Assembly (NCBI RefSeq): GCF_044748305.1
Contig: NZ_JBIVFT010000004.1
Span: 1-64,000, forward strand
DNA length: 64,000 nt
Direction: 5' to 3'
DNA from: Arthrobacter_E sp044748305
Lineage (GTDB): Bacteria > Actinomycetota > Actinomycetes > Actinomycetales > Micrococcaceae
Shown: piece after piece, positions 23,281 to 31,193 of the stretch
Position numbering within the stretch: the first letter of the stretch is position 1
Layout of the letters: every line of letters starts with the position of its first letter
Made by a program: the position numbers and the translations under genes
The notes under the pieces: generated by a model
Databases searched by the model: none
Told to the model about the DNA's origin: nothing
What the model saw: only the letters and a program-made list of their open reading frames with translations

Positions 23281-26200
23281 TTGAGGATTCACGCACCCAC
23301 GCGACGCGGGGTTGCCCTAGGCATGGCAGGGGCACTCGCACTCCCCCTTGCCGGAATGGTGGGCACCGTGCCCGCCTGGGGTTCCACACCGACGTCGGAC
23401 ATCGCCGCGGTCCAGCCCACCACCACCCGGCCACCAGTCCCCAAGCCAGGCGAGGAAGTCCTGGTCAGCGGGGCCCTGGCGGTCACCGTCGCCAAGGACT
23501 TCCCCCGTGTCGTGTCCTATCTCGACCGGGCCACCGGAGCCCGGCTGGCAGGAAACGATCAGGCCGTCAGCAGTCTCAAGATCAACGGGACCCAGCAGGC
23601 CGTCATCGTCAGTTCCAGGAAGATCAACGGTTCCAGCATCACCTACACTCTCCGCCCCACAGCGCTTCCCGGGGTCTCCCTCGACGCGGTTCTCAGCGTC
23701 CAGAAGAATCAGCTGAGCTTCCGTGTCACGGCCATCCGGGACACAGCCGCCAACCGGGTCGCAAGCCTGGAGATCCCGGGGCTGAGCCTGGTCAGCGTCA
23801 CGTCCGCCGAACCGGGCGCGCAATTGATCACCACCAGGCTGTCCACCAACCGGAACGGCAACGGCGACAGCTTCACACCCATCACCTCCACCACCCCGGT
23901 GGACGCCGCCCCGAAGGGTTCGGCCTACGCGCTCGCCACCACCGACTCCCTGGCGGCGGCCGTGGAGAGCAATTCGCTCTACGACGCTTCCTCCGGTCCC
24001 GCGAATCTGGATGGCAACCGCTTCCTCAGCCAGGTCACGGCCGCCGCGGACGGAAGCCGTCGCGCCTCCATCACCAGCGGATCCTGGCTCTACCGGGCTC
24101 AGGGCTCCAGCACCACGGAGGAGCTGCCCTGGGCCAAGGTCGCCATCACCGCCGACGCGAACGCTGACGCCAAAGTCGACTGGCAGGATGCCGCCGTCGC
24201 CCTGCGGTCCATCGCCGTGCGGCCCAACAAGGGCGAGCAGACAGCCGACAATGTGATCACGCACATCCCGTTCAACTTCGCCTCCCAGGCCACGCACCCG
24301 TTCCTGCGCACCTTGGACGACGTCAAGCGCATCTCCCTGGCCACCGATGGCCTAGGTCAGGTGGCCATGCTCAAGGGCTACACCTCCGAAGGACACGACT
24401 CCGCGAACACCGACTACGGGGACAATTTCAACCAGCGCGCCGGAGGCCTGAAAGACCTCAACACCCTGGCCTCGGAAGGGGCGAAGTGGAACGCCCGTCT
24501 CGGGGTCCATGTCAACGCCACAGAGATCTATCCCGAGGCGAAGTCCTTCACCGACGAGCTGCTCACCGCAGGCAAGAGCAAGGGATGGAACTGGCTCGAC
24601 CAGTCGTACGGGATCGACCAGCGGGCCGACATCAACAGCGGCAAACTGGCCGCCAGGATCAAGGAACTCCGCAAGGCCACGGACAAGAACCTCGATTTCG
24701 TCTACGTCGACGTCTACTACTCCTATGGCTGGGTGGCGCAGAAGATCCAGGACGAGCTGGTCAAGAACGGCTTCCGTGTGGGTTCGGAATGGGCATACTC
24801 CCTGAACCGGAACAACACCTGGTCCCACTGGGCCAATGACGAGAACTACGGCGGCACCGATAACAAGGGCATCAACTCCCAGGTGCTGCGCTTCGTCAAC
24901 AACAGCCAGGCCGATGTCTGGAATCCGGATGTCCGGCTGGGCGGAAGCCACATCGTGGAGTTCGAGGGATGGACCGGTCAGAACGACTACAACGCCTTCA
25001 GCAAGAACATCTGGGAGGCCGATCTGCCCACCAAGTTCCTGCAGCACCACGAGATCATGCGCTGGACCCCCGAGGCCATCGACCTCAGCGACGGCGTGAC
25101 CGTCACCGGCAGCAGCGCGGACACCCGCAAGATCATGGCCGGCGGCGTCACCGTCCTGAACGGCGGCAGCTACCTGCTGCCCTGGTCCTCGAAGGCCAAT
25201 GGCCACGATGACAAGCTCTACCACTACAACCCGGCCGGTGGCAGCAGCACGTGGCAGCTCGGAAAGGGCTTCGCGAATGCCAAGGAGCTGACGGTCTACA
25301 AGCTCGGCGACAACGGGCGCACCCGCGTCGCCACGGTCCCCGTGGTCAACGGTTCGGTGACCCTCAGCGCCGACGCCGGACAGCCCTATGTCCTGGTGCC
25401 CCGCGGCAAGGCCACCTCGCTGCCCGCCACGGCATCCTTCGGCACCGGCACCCCGTTCACGGATCCCGGCTTCAACGGCTCTGATCTCACCGCCTGGCAC
25501 CCCCAGGGGGCCGTCCAGCAGATCCGCGATGCCAAGGGACGCCGCTACGCCGAACTCGGCAGCGGCACGTCTTCGATCTCTCAGCGTCTCGGCTCGCTGG
25601 AGCCCGGCAGCTATTCCGTCAGTGCCTGGGTGGAGGTCGAACCAGGCAAGCAGCGCCCGGCGAAGCTGTCCGTGGATCTCGGCAACGGGACCGTCCGTGA
25701 CTACGTGATCGAACGCTCCACGGCCCGCAACTATGTGGGCGCAGACGAGAAGCGGGACAGCTACTTCCAGCGTGTCTCCGTTCCCGTGGACGTTCCTGCA
25801 GGGGTTCGTCCCACGGTCCGCCTCAGTGCCGGAGCCGGGGATGCGAAGATCCGGGTGGACGACTTCCGGGTCGTCCGCACCGCTGCCGTCCCGGCAGACG
25901 TCGTGAACGGGAAGGCACTGGTCAGCGAGGACTTCGAACACGTGGACCAGGGCTGGGGACCGTTCGTCAAAGGTGCTGCGGGCGGTGCCAATGACCCTCG
26001 CACGCACCTGAGCATCCGCAACGCTCCCTACACTCAGAAGGGCTGGTACCAGAATGTGGTGGACAAGACCCTGAACGGTGATTTCTCCCTGGTGGCCCAC
26101 GAGGAGAACAGCGGGCTGGTGTACCGCACGAGCGACTCCACGGTGAAACTGAGTCCCGGCCATAACTACCGGGTCTCCTTCGACTACCAGAACTCCAAGG

Positions 26201-27210
26201 CCGGCGAATACGCCTGGGTCTGGGGCTACGATGCCGCCTCACCCGTCACCTCGAACAGCGTGCCGCTGCCGTCCAGGACCAGCACCACCCGATTCAGCCA
26301 GGACTTCGCCACGGGCTCATGCGGCAGTTACTTCACGGGTCTGAATCGCACCGGTTCCGCCGACGGCGCCGACTTCGTGCTGGACGACTTCCGGATCGAG
26401 GACCTCGGACCGGCTCAGGACGTCCCGGCCTGCGCGACCGTCTCGGGCAAGCTCGGCGGCGACGTGTTCCAGCAGGGGAAGCCCAGCGAGTTCACCACGG
26501 TGCTGAACAACAACGAGCCCGCAGCGATCAGTGATGTGACCGTGTCACTGAAACTGCCGGCCGGCTGGACCGCGGAGGCCAAGACCCCCGCCACGGCCGC
26601 CACCGTCGCTGCCGGTGGCAAGCTCACCACCACCTGGTCGGTCACGGCCCCGCTCGACGCCGACGGGAGTTACACGATCGGCGTCACCGGAGGCTACCGG
26701 ACCACTGTGGACCCGGTGGGTGCACGGGCGGCGAGCGCCGACGTCGGCGTCAAAACGCTGCCCAAGCCCCCACAGGGTGACGTCTACGCGAGTGGCCACG
26801 ACTGGGTGAGCGCGAGCAACGGCTGGGGACCGGTGGAGAAGGATCTGTCCAATGGCGAGCAGGGCGCGGGCGACGGCACGCCGATCACGCTCAACGGCGT
26901 CGTCTACCCCAAAGGCCTGGGTTCGCACGCACCGTCCACCATCAAGTACTTCCTCGGTGGCCAGTGCACCCGTTTCACAGCGGATGTCGGCATCGACGAC
27001 GTGCAGAAGAGCCGTGGCTCGGTGATCTTCAGCGTGGTGGCCGACGGCCAGAGCAAGGTGAGCACCCCGGTCATGCGTCCGGATTCGGCCACCGTTCACC
27101 TGGATGTGGATCTGAGCGGAGCGCAGTACGTCGAACTCGTGGCAGATCCCACGGCCGACGGCAACGGTAACGACCACGCCGATTGGGGTGGGGCGCGCTT
27201 CAGCTGCTGA
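23281..27210 (+). CDS. Secreted GH101 endo-alpha-N-acetylgalactosaminidase
   Basis: The protein of about 1309 residues should release Gal-beta-1,3-GalNAc from Ser/Thr of mucin-type glycoproteins. TTG 23281 follows AGAGGAG by 6 nt and gives a signal peptide (PTRRGVALGMAGALALPLAG, then VPAWGS). A galactose-mutarotase-like domain precedes the catalytic barrel, which has MLKGYTSEGHDSANTDYGD, LGVHVNATEIYPEAKSF, WNWLDQSYGID, nucleophile Asp 477 in FVYVDVYYS and acid/base Glu 503 in GSEWAYS. Later come beta-sandwich carbohydrate-binding-like domains, a NEW3-type segment near 1060-1150 and a C-terminal NPCBM domain (about 1167-1309, with YPKGLGSHAPSTIKYFLGG). The divergent operon encodes cytoplasmic galactosamine-type catabolism. 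Confidence 0.93.
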   Translation: MRIHAPTRRGVALGMAGALALPLAGMVGTVPAWGSTPTSDIAAVQPTTTRPPVPKPGEEVLVSGALAVTVAKDFPRVVSYLDRATGARLAGNDQAVSSLKINGTQQAVIVSSRKINGSSITYTLRPTALPGVSLDAVLSVQKNQLSFRVTAIRDTAANRVASLEIPGLSLVSVTSAEPGAQLITTRLSTNRNGNGDSFTPITSTTPVDAAPKGSAYALATTDSLAAAVESNSLYDASSGPANLDGNRFLSQVTAAADGSRRASITSGSWLYRAQGSSTTEELPWAKVAITADANADAKVDWQDAAVALRSIAVRPNKGEQTADNVITHIPFNFASQATHPFLRTLDDVKRISLATDGLGQVAMLKGYTSEGHDSANTDYGDNFNQRAGGLKDLNTLASEGAKWNARLGVHVNATEIYPEAKSFTDELLTAGKSKGWNWLDQSYGIDQRADINSGKLAARIKELRKATDKNLDFVYVDVYYSYGWVAQKIQDELVKNGFRVGSEWAYSLNRNNTWSHWANDENYGGTDNKGINSQVLRFVNNSQADVWNPDVRLGGSHIVEFEGWTGQNDYNAFSKNIWEADLPTKFLQHHEIMRWTPEAIDLSDGVTVTGSSADTRKIMAGGVTVLNGGSYLLPWSSKANGHDDKLYHYNPAGGSSTWQLGKGFANAKELTVYKLGDNGRTRVATVPVVNGSVTLSADAGQPYVLVPRGKATSLPATASFGTGTPFTDPGFNGSDLTAWHPQGAVQQIRDAKGRRYAELGSGTSSISQRLGSLEPGSYSVSAWVEVEPGKQRPAKLSVDLGNGTVRDYVIERSTARNYVGADEKRDSYFQRVSVPVDVPAGVRPTVRLSAGAGDAKIRVDDFRVVRTAAVPADVVNGKALVSEDFEHVDQGWGPFVKGAAGGANDPRTHLSIRNAPYTQKGWYQNVVDKTLNGDFSLVAHEENSGLVYRTSDSTVKLSPGHNYRVSFDYQNSKAGEYAWVWGYDAASPVTSNSVPLPSRTSTTRFSQDFATGSCGSYFTGLNRTGSADGADFVLDDFRIEDLGPAQDVPACATVSGKLGGDVFQQGKPSEFTTVLNNNEPAAISDVTVSLKLPAGWTAEAKTPATAATVAAGGKLTTTWSVTAPLDADGSYTIGVTGGYRTTVDPVGARAASADVGVKTLPKPPQGDVYASGHDWVSASNGWGPVEKDLSNGEQGAGDGTPITLNGVVYPKGLGSHAPSTIKYFLGGQCTRFTADVGIDDVQKSRGSVIFSVVADGQSKVSTPVMRPDSATVHLDVDLSGAQYVELVADPTADGNGNDHADWGGARFSC

Positions 27211-27212
27211 CC

Positions 27213-27279
27213 CCCCGCGAAGTAACAGCTGACGCCCCAAAAACCTGGTTTTTGGGGCGTCAGCTGTTACTTCGCGGGG
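27213..27279. repeat. 67-bp perfect palindrome between convergent genes
   Basis: Arms 27213-27245 and 27247-27279 are exact 33-bp reverse complements around a single T. It begins 2 bp after the GH101 stop and ends 12 bp before the hutI stop, so it can act on both transcripts. There is no T-run outside the stem. A related left arm, differing at three positions, occurs at 48539-48570. Confidence 0.92.
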
Positions 27280-27291
27280 AGGGTGGGCGGC

Positions 27292-28506
27292 TCAGACCAC
27301 CTTCACGCCGGCTTGCCAGACGGCGTGGGTCAGGGGCATGCCCGGGCGGTAGGCCAGGTGGGTGGCGCTCGGGGCGTTGAGCAGGTGTAGATCGGCACGG
27401 TGCCCGACGGCGATGGAACCGACCGCGCGGCGGCCATCCACATCCTCACCCACCTCACGGTGCAGGGCGAGAGCGCCGCCGAAGGTCGCGGCGCGCACGG
27501 CCTCGTGCACACTCAGACCCATCTGGAGCACGGCCGTTGTGACGCAGTAGTTCATGGCGCTCGTGTAGCTGGTGCCTGGGTTCAGGTTCGAGGCGATGGC
27601 CACCTGGACCCCGGCGTCGAGCAGGCGACGGCCCGGCGCGAGCGGTTCGCGCGTCGAGAGATCGCAGGCGGGCAGACAGGTGGCGACGGTGCCACGGGGG
27701 CCGCGGCCGCCGTCGTACGCATCCCAGCTCTCCGCGAGCGCCAGCACATCGGCGTCCTCAAGGTAGTTCACGTGGTCGACGCTCGCGGCGCCGAGCTCGA
27801 CGGCGAGGCGCACGCCGGCGCCCGGGCCCAGCTGGTTGCCGTGCACGCGCAGTTTGAGCCCGGCCGCGGCACAGGCCTCCAGCACGCGGCGGGACTGAGC
27901 CTCGTCGAAGGCGCCGCGCTCGCAGAAGACATCGGCCCATTGCGCGTACGGCGCGACGGCGGCCAGCATCGGCCCGACCACCTCGTTCACATAGGCTTCC
28001 GGTTCAGTGCCCTTCGGGACCAGATGCGCGCCGAGGAAGGTGACTTCGTCGGCCACCTGCGCGGTCACGCGGGCGAGCGCTTCCTCGTGCTCGGTGGACA
28101 GGCCGTAGCCGGTCTTGGCCTCCAGATAGGTGGTGCCGCCTTGCAGGGCCTCGGCACGGCGGGCCCGGGCAAGCTCGAGGAGCTCCTCATCCGAAGCGGC
28201 CCGGGTGGCGTTCATGGTGACGCCGATGCCGCCGGCGCTGTAGCTCTCCCCTGCCATGCGGGCTTCGAACTCGGCGGTCCGGTCCCCGGCGAAGACCAGG
28301 TGGGTGTGGGAGTCGACCCAGCCAGGGAGCAGAGCGCGTCCCTGGGCATCGTGAACGGTGTCCGCGGCGGGGGCCTCAGAGGCCTGTCCGATCCAGGAGA
28401 TGCGCTCGCCCTCGATGACGACGGCGGCGTCCTTCAGGACCCGGCGCTCGGCGTCCTGGGTCATGAGTTCGGCGATGTTGGTGATCAGGAGGCTCATGCT
28501 TCCCAT
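27292..28506 (-). CDS. hutI: Imidazolonepropionase
   Basis: The 404-residue metal-dependent amidohydrolase opens imidazolone-5-propionate to N-formimino-L-glutamate in histidine breakdown. The metal motif is LPGWVDSHTHLVFAGDR near residue 75, followed by TYLEAKTGYGLSTEHE, a central LRVHGNQLGPGAGVRL and the typical IASNLNPGTSYTSAMNYC. No other hut gene lies in the window. Two in-frame ATGs at 28506 and 28497 are equally weak in ribosome signals. It is downstream of tdh-kbl on the same strand, separated by a strong hairpin. Confidence 0.95.
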   Translation of the reverse strand: MGSMSLLITNIAELMTQDAERRVLKDAAVVIEGERISWIGQASEAPAADTVHDAQGRALLPGWVDSHTHLVFAGDRTAEFEARMAGESYSAGGIGVTMNATRAASDEELLELARARRAEALQGGTTYLEAKTGYGLSTEHEEALARVTAQVADEVTFLGAHLVPKGTEPEAYVNEVVGPMLAAVAPYAQWADVFCERGAFDEAQSRRVLEACAAAGLKLRVHGNQLGPGAGVRLAVELGAASVDHVNYLEDADVLALAESWDAYDGGRGPRGTVATCLPACDLSTREPLAPGRRLLDAGVQVAIASNLNPGTSYTSAMNYCVTTAVLQMGLSVHEAVRAATFGGALALHREVGEDVDGRRAVGSIAVGHRADLHLLNAPSATHLAYRPGMPLTHAVWQAGVKVV

Positions 28507-28587
28507 TCTTCCGGTGAAGCCGTGTCCACCGCTCCACCTCCGTGCCGAGCCGTGTCCGGGATCCCGGACCTAACGCGGCCCTTAACC

Positions 28588-28647
28588 ATCGACTGCTCCG
28601 TAGGTGTCGTTCTGACCCCTCAAAACGACACTTACGGAGCAGTCGAT
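28588..28647. repeat. Long hairpin between kbl and hutI
   Basis: Arms 28588-28611 and 28624-28647 match at 23 of 24 positions around a 12-nt loop. It lies 12 bp past the kbl stop and about 80 bp before hutI. It has no T-run and probably ends kbl transcription or protects its 3' end. Confidence 0.85.
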
Positions 28648-28659
28648 CCTGGCCAGGCC

Positions 28660-29874
28660 TCAGGCGGACTCGGCGCGGGCGGCGACGAACGCCTGAACGC
28701 AGGCCTCCACGTCCTCCGGGGTGTGCCGGGCGGAAAGCTGGACCCGGATGCGGGCCGCGCCGCGAGGCACCACGGGGAAGCTGAACGCGGTCACGAAGAC
28801 ACCGTGCTCCAGCATCGACGCGGCGACCTTGGCAGCCAGCACCGCGTCGTGGAACATCACTGGGATGATCGCGTGCTCACCGTCCAGCAGCTCGAAACCC
28901 TCCTCCGTCATCCGGCGGCGGAACAACGCCGCATTCTCGAAGAGGCGCTCCCGCAGCTCCGCGGAGTCCTGGACCAACTCCAGCGCCTTGAGGGTCGCGG
29001 CGACGATGGCCGGGGCGAGAGAGTTGGAGAAGAGGTACGGCCGGGCCTTCTGCCGCAGCATGGCCACGATCTCGGAGCGGCCCGAGACGTAGCCGCCGGA
29101 CGCTCCGCCGAGGGCCTTGCCGAAGGTTCCGGTGTAGATGTCCACGCGGTCACTCACACCGGCATGCTCCGGAGTGCCTGCGCCGGTGGCGCCCATGAAA
29201 CCGACCGCGTGCGAATCGTCCACCATCACCAGCGCGCCGTACTTGTCCGCCAGATCGCAGATCTCGCGCAGCGGTGCAAGGTATCCGTCCATGGAGAACA
29301 CGCCGTCGGTCACAACGACCACGCGGCGGGCGGCGGCCTGGGAGTCCGTGGCGGTGGTCGCCTCGCGGAGCTTGGCTTCCAGATCCGTCATGTCCTGGTT
29401 CGCATAGCGGAAGCGGCGGGCCTTGGAAAGCCGGATGCCGTCGATGATCGAGGCGTGGTTCAGGGCGTCCGAGACGATCGCATCCTCGGGGCCGAAGAGG
29501 GACTCGAACACACCACCGTTGGCGTCGAAGCAGCTGGAGAAGAGGATCGTGTCCTCGGTGCCGAGAAACGCGGAGACCTTGCGTTCCAGCTCGAGGTGCA
29601 GGTCCTGCGTGCCACAGATGAACCGGACGCTCGCCATGCCGAAGCCGTGGCTGTCCATGGCGTCTTTGGCGGCCGCGATGATCTCCGGGTGATCGGCCAG
29701 GCCCAGATAGTTGTTGGCGCAGAAGTTCAGGACCTCGCGCACGGGCGCTCCCAGAGGGCCCGCGGTGATGCGGTTGGACTGTGCCGAGGTGATGTTGCGC
29801 TCTTCCTTGAAGAGCCCGGCGCCGCGGATCTCGTCGAGTTCGGTGGCGAGCTGGTCCTTGATGAGACCGTACAT
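28660..29874 (-). CDS. kbl: Glycine C-acetyltransferase (2-amino-3-ketobutyrate CoA ligase)
   Basis: The 404-residue PLP enzyme of the alpha-oxoamine synthase family cleaves 2-amino-3-oxobutyrate with CoA to glycine and acetyl-CoA. It has FCANNYLGLADHPEIIAAAK near 50, DDSHAVGFMGATGAGTPEH near 205 and the PLP lysine in YTGTFGKALGGASGG near 245. It forms an operon with tdh, whose product it consumes. Confidence 0.96.
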   Translation of the reverse strand: MYGLIKDQLATELDEIRGAGLFKEERNITSAQSNRITAGPLGAPVREVLNFCANNYLGLADHPEIIAAAKDAMDSHGFGMASVRFICGTQDLHLELERKVSAFLGTEDTILFSSCFDANGGVFESLFGPEDAIVSDALNHASIIDGIRLSKARRFRYANQDMTDLEAKLREATTATDSQAAARRVVVVTDGVFSMDGYLAPLREICDLADKYGALVMVDDSHAVGFMGATGAGTPEHAGVSDRVDIYTGTFGKALGGASGGYVSGRSEIVAMLRQKARPYLFSNSLAPAIVAATLKALELVQDSAELRERLFENAALFRRRMTEEGFELLDGEHAIIPVMFHDAVLAAKVAASMLEHGVFVTAFSFPVVPRGAARIRVQLSARHTPEDVEACVQAFVAARAESA

Positions 29875-29913
29875 AGTGGTCCTTTCGTCAGGCAGGAGGA
29901 TCGAGTCGACGGC

Positions 29914-29948
29914 CGACGACGGCGCGCTCAGCCGCGCCGCCGTCGTCG
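29914..29948 (-). other. Hairpin between tdh and kbl
   Basis: Arms 29914-29924 and 29938-29948 are exact 11-bp reverse complements with a 13-nt loop that can pair further. It lies in the 93-bp gap and could trim or attenuate the message. Confidence 0.5.
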
Positions 29949-29967
29949 TCCGCGAAGAAGCCGGCGG

Positions 29968-31023
29968 TCAGATGTTCCGCCAGTCGAGCACGACCTTGCC
30001 GCCGTGTCCACCACGGGCGGCTTCGAAGCCCTTCTCCCAGTCGGTGGCGGGCAGCACGTCGGTGATGACGGCGGAGATGTTGCGGTGCAGCGTGGGGTTG
30101 GAGGAGAGCATGGCGCTCATGGCGTACCAGGTCTCGAACATCTCCCGGCCGTAGATGCCCTTGAGGGTCAGCATGTGGGTGACCACTTTGCCCCAGTCGA
30201 TGTCGATGGACTGGCTGGGCAGGCCGAGCATGGCGATGCGCCCGCCGTGGTTCATGTTCTCGATCATCTCCGGCAGGGCCGTGGGGTGGCCGGACATCTC
30301 CAGGCCGATGTCGAAGCCCTCCCGCATGCCGAGCTCACGCTGCGCGTCGCGGATGCGCATCTTGGAGACGTCGACGGCGAGATCGACGCCCATGTCACGG
30401 GCCAGTTGCAGACGGCTCTCCGAGACATCGGTGATGGCGATCTTGCGAGCACCCGCATGGCGGGCCACCGAGATGGCCATCAGACCAATGGGGCCGGCGC
30501 CGGTGATGAGGACGTCCTCTCCCACCAAGGGGAAGCTGAGCGCGGTGTGCACGGCGTTGCCGAAGGGGTCGAAGACGGCGCCGAGTTCGGCGGTCACACT
30601 GGGGTCCTGATGGACCCAGACGTTCTCCTCCGGGATCACCACGTACTCGGCGAAGGCGCCGTCGCGCTGTACACCCACGCTGGAGGTGTGGATGCACATC
30701 TGGCGGCGGCCGGCGCGACAGTTACGGCAGATGCCGCAGACCACGTGGCCTTCGCCGGAAATCCGGTCTCCGACCTTGACGTCGCGCACGTCTTCGCCGA
30801 CCTCCACGACCTCACCGTAGAACTCGTGTCCGGCGATCAGGGGCGCGTTGATCGTGCTGGCCGCCCAGGCGTCCCAGGACTGGATGTGCAGATCGGTGCC
30901 GCAGATGCCGGTGGTGTGGACGCGGATCTTCACGTCGCCGGCGCCGGTGCCGGGTTCGGGACGATCCACCAGTTCGAAGCCGGGCTGCGCGCCGGACTTG
31001 TAGAGAGCCTTCATGAGTCCCAT
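29968..31023 (-). CDS. tdh: L-threonine 3-dehydrogenase
   Basis: The 351-residue zinc dehydrogenase oxidises threonine to 2-amino-3-oxobutyrate with NAD+. It shows the catalytic zinc region GICGTDLHIQSWDAWA, GHEFYGEVVEVGEDV, the structural-zinc cysteines in HVVCGICRNCRAGRRQMC and the nucleotide loop GAGPIGLMAISVARHAG. The length and the kbl partner 93 bp downstream make this clear. Confidence 0.96.
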   Translation of the reverse strand: MGLMKALYKSGAQPGFELVDRPEPGTGAGDVKIRVHTTGICGTDLHIQSWDAWAASTINAPLIAGHEFYGEVVEVGEDVRDVKVGDRISGEGHVVCGICRNCRAGRRQMCIHTSSVGVQRDGAFAEYVVIPEENVWVHQDPSVTAELGAVFDPFGNAVHTALSFPLVGEDVLITGAGPIGLMAISVARHAGARKIAITDVSESRLQLARDMGVDLAVDVSKMRIRDAQRELGMREGFDIGLEMSGHPTALPEMIENMNHGGRIAMLGLPSQSIDIDWGKVVTHMLTLKGIYGREMFETWYAMSAMLSSNPTLHRNISAVITDVLPATDWEKGFEAARGGHGGKVVLDWRNI

Positions 31024-31131
31024 TACATGCCCTCTGAAGGCTTAGAACAAGCTCAAGTGTCTCACTCAACAATTAAGGATCGCTTCATCATTAGAGCGAG
31101 ACGCGTCACATTGCCGCGTGACTTGATTCTC

Positions 31132-31147
31132 ATTTGGTATCCCAAAT
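31132..31147. promoter_or_regulatory. Candidate GntR-type operator
   Basis: ATTTGG-TATC-CCAAAT is a perfect 6-bp dyad in the AT-rich gap between the divergent tdh and amidohydrolase genes, 46 bp before the latter's ATG. Its shape resembles GntR-family sites. No GntR gene is in the window. Confidence 0.4.
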
Positions 31148-31193
31148 ATGGTGTCTTCATTTCCCCGAATTCCCCAGCCACACAGGAGAGACC

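Noticed and set aside
27213..27279. Interpretation of the 67-bp palindrome as a MITE-type transposon
   Set aside because: No target-site duplication or longer body is visible around it; a dispersed hairpin is the simpler reading.
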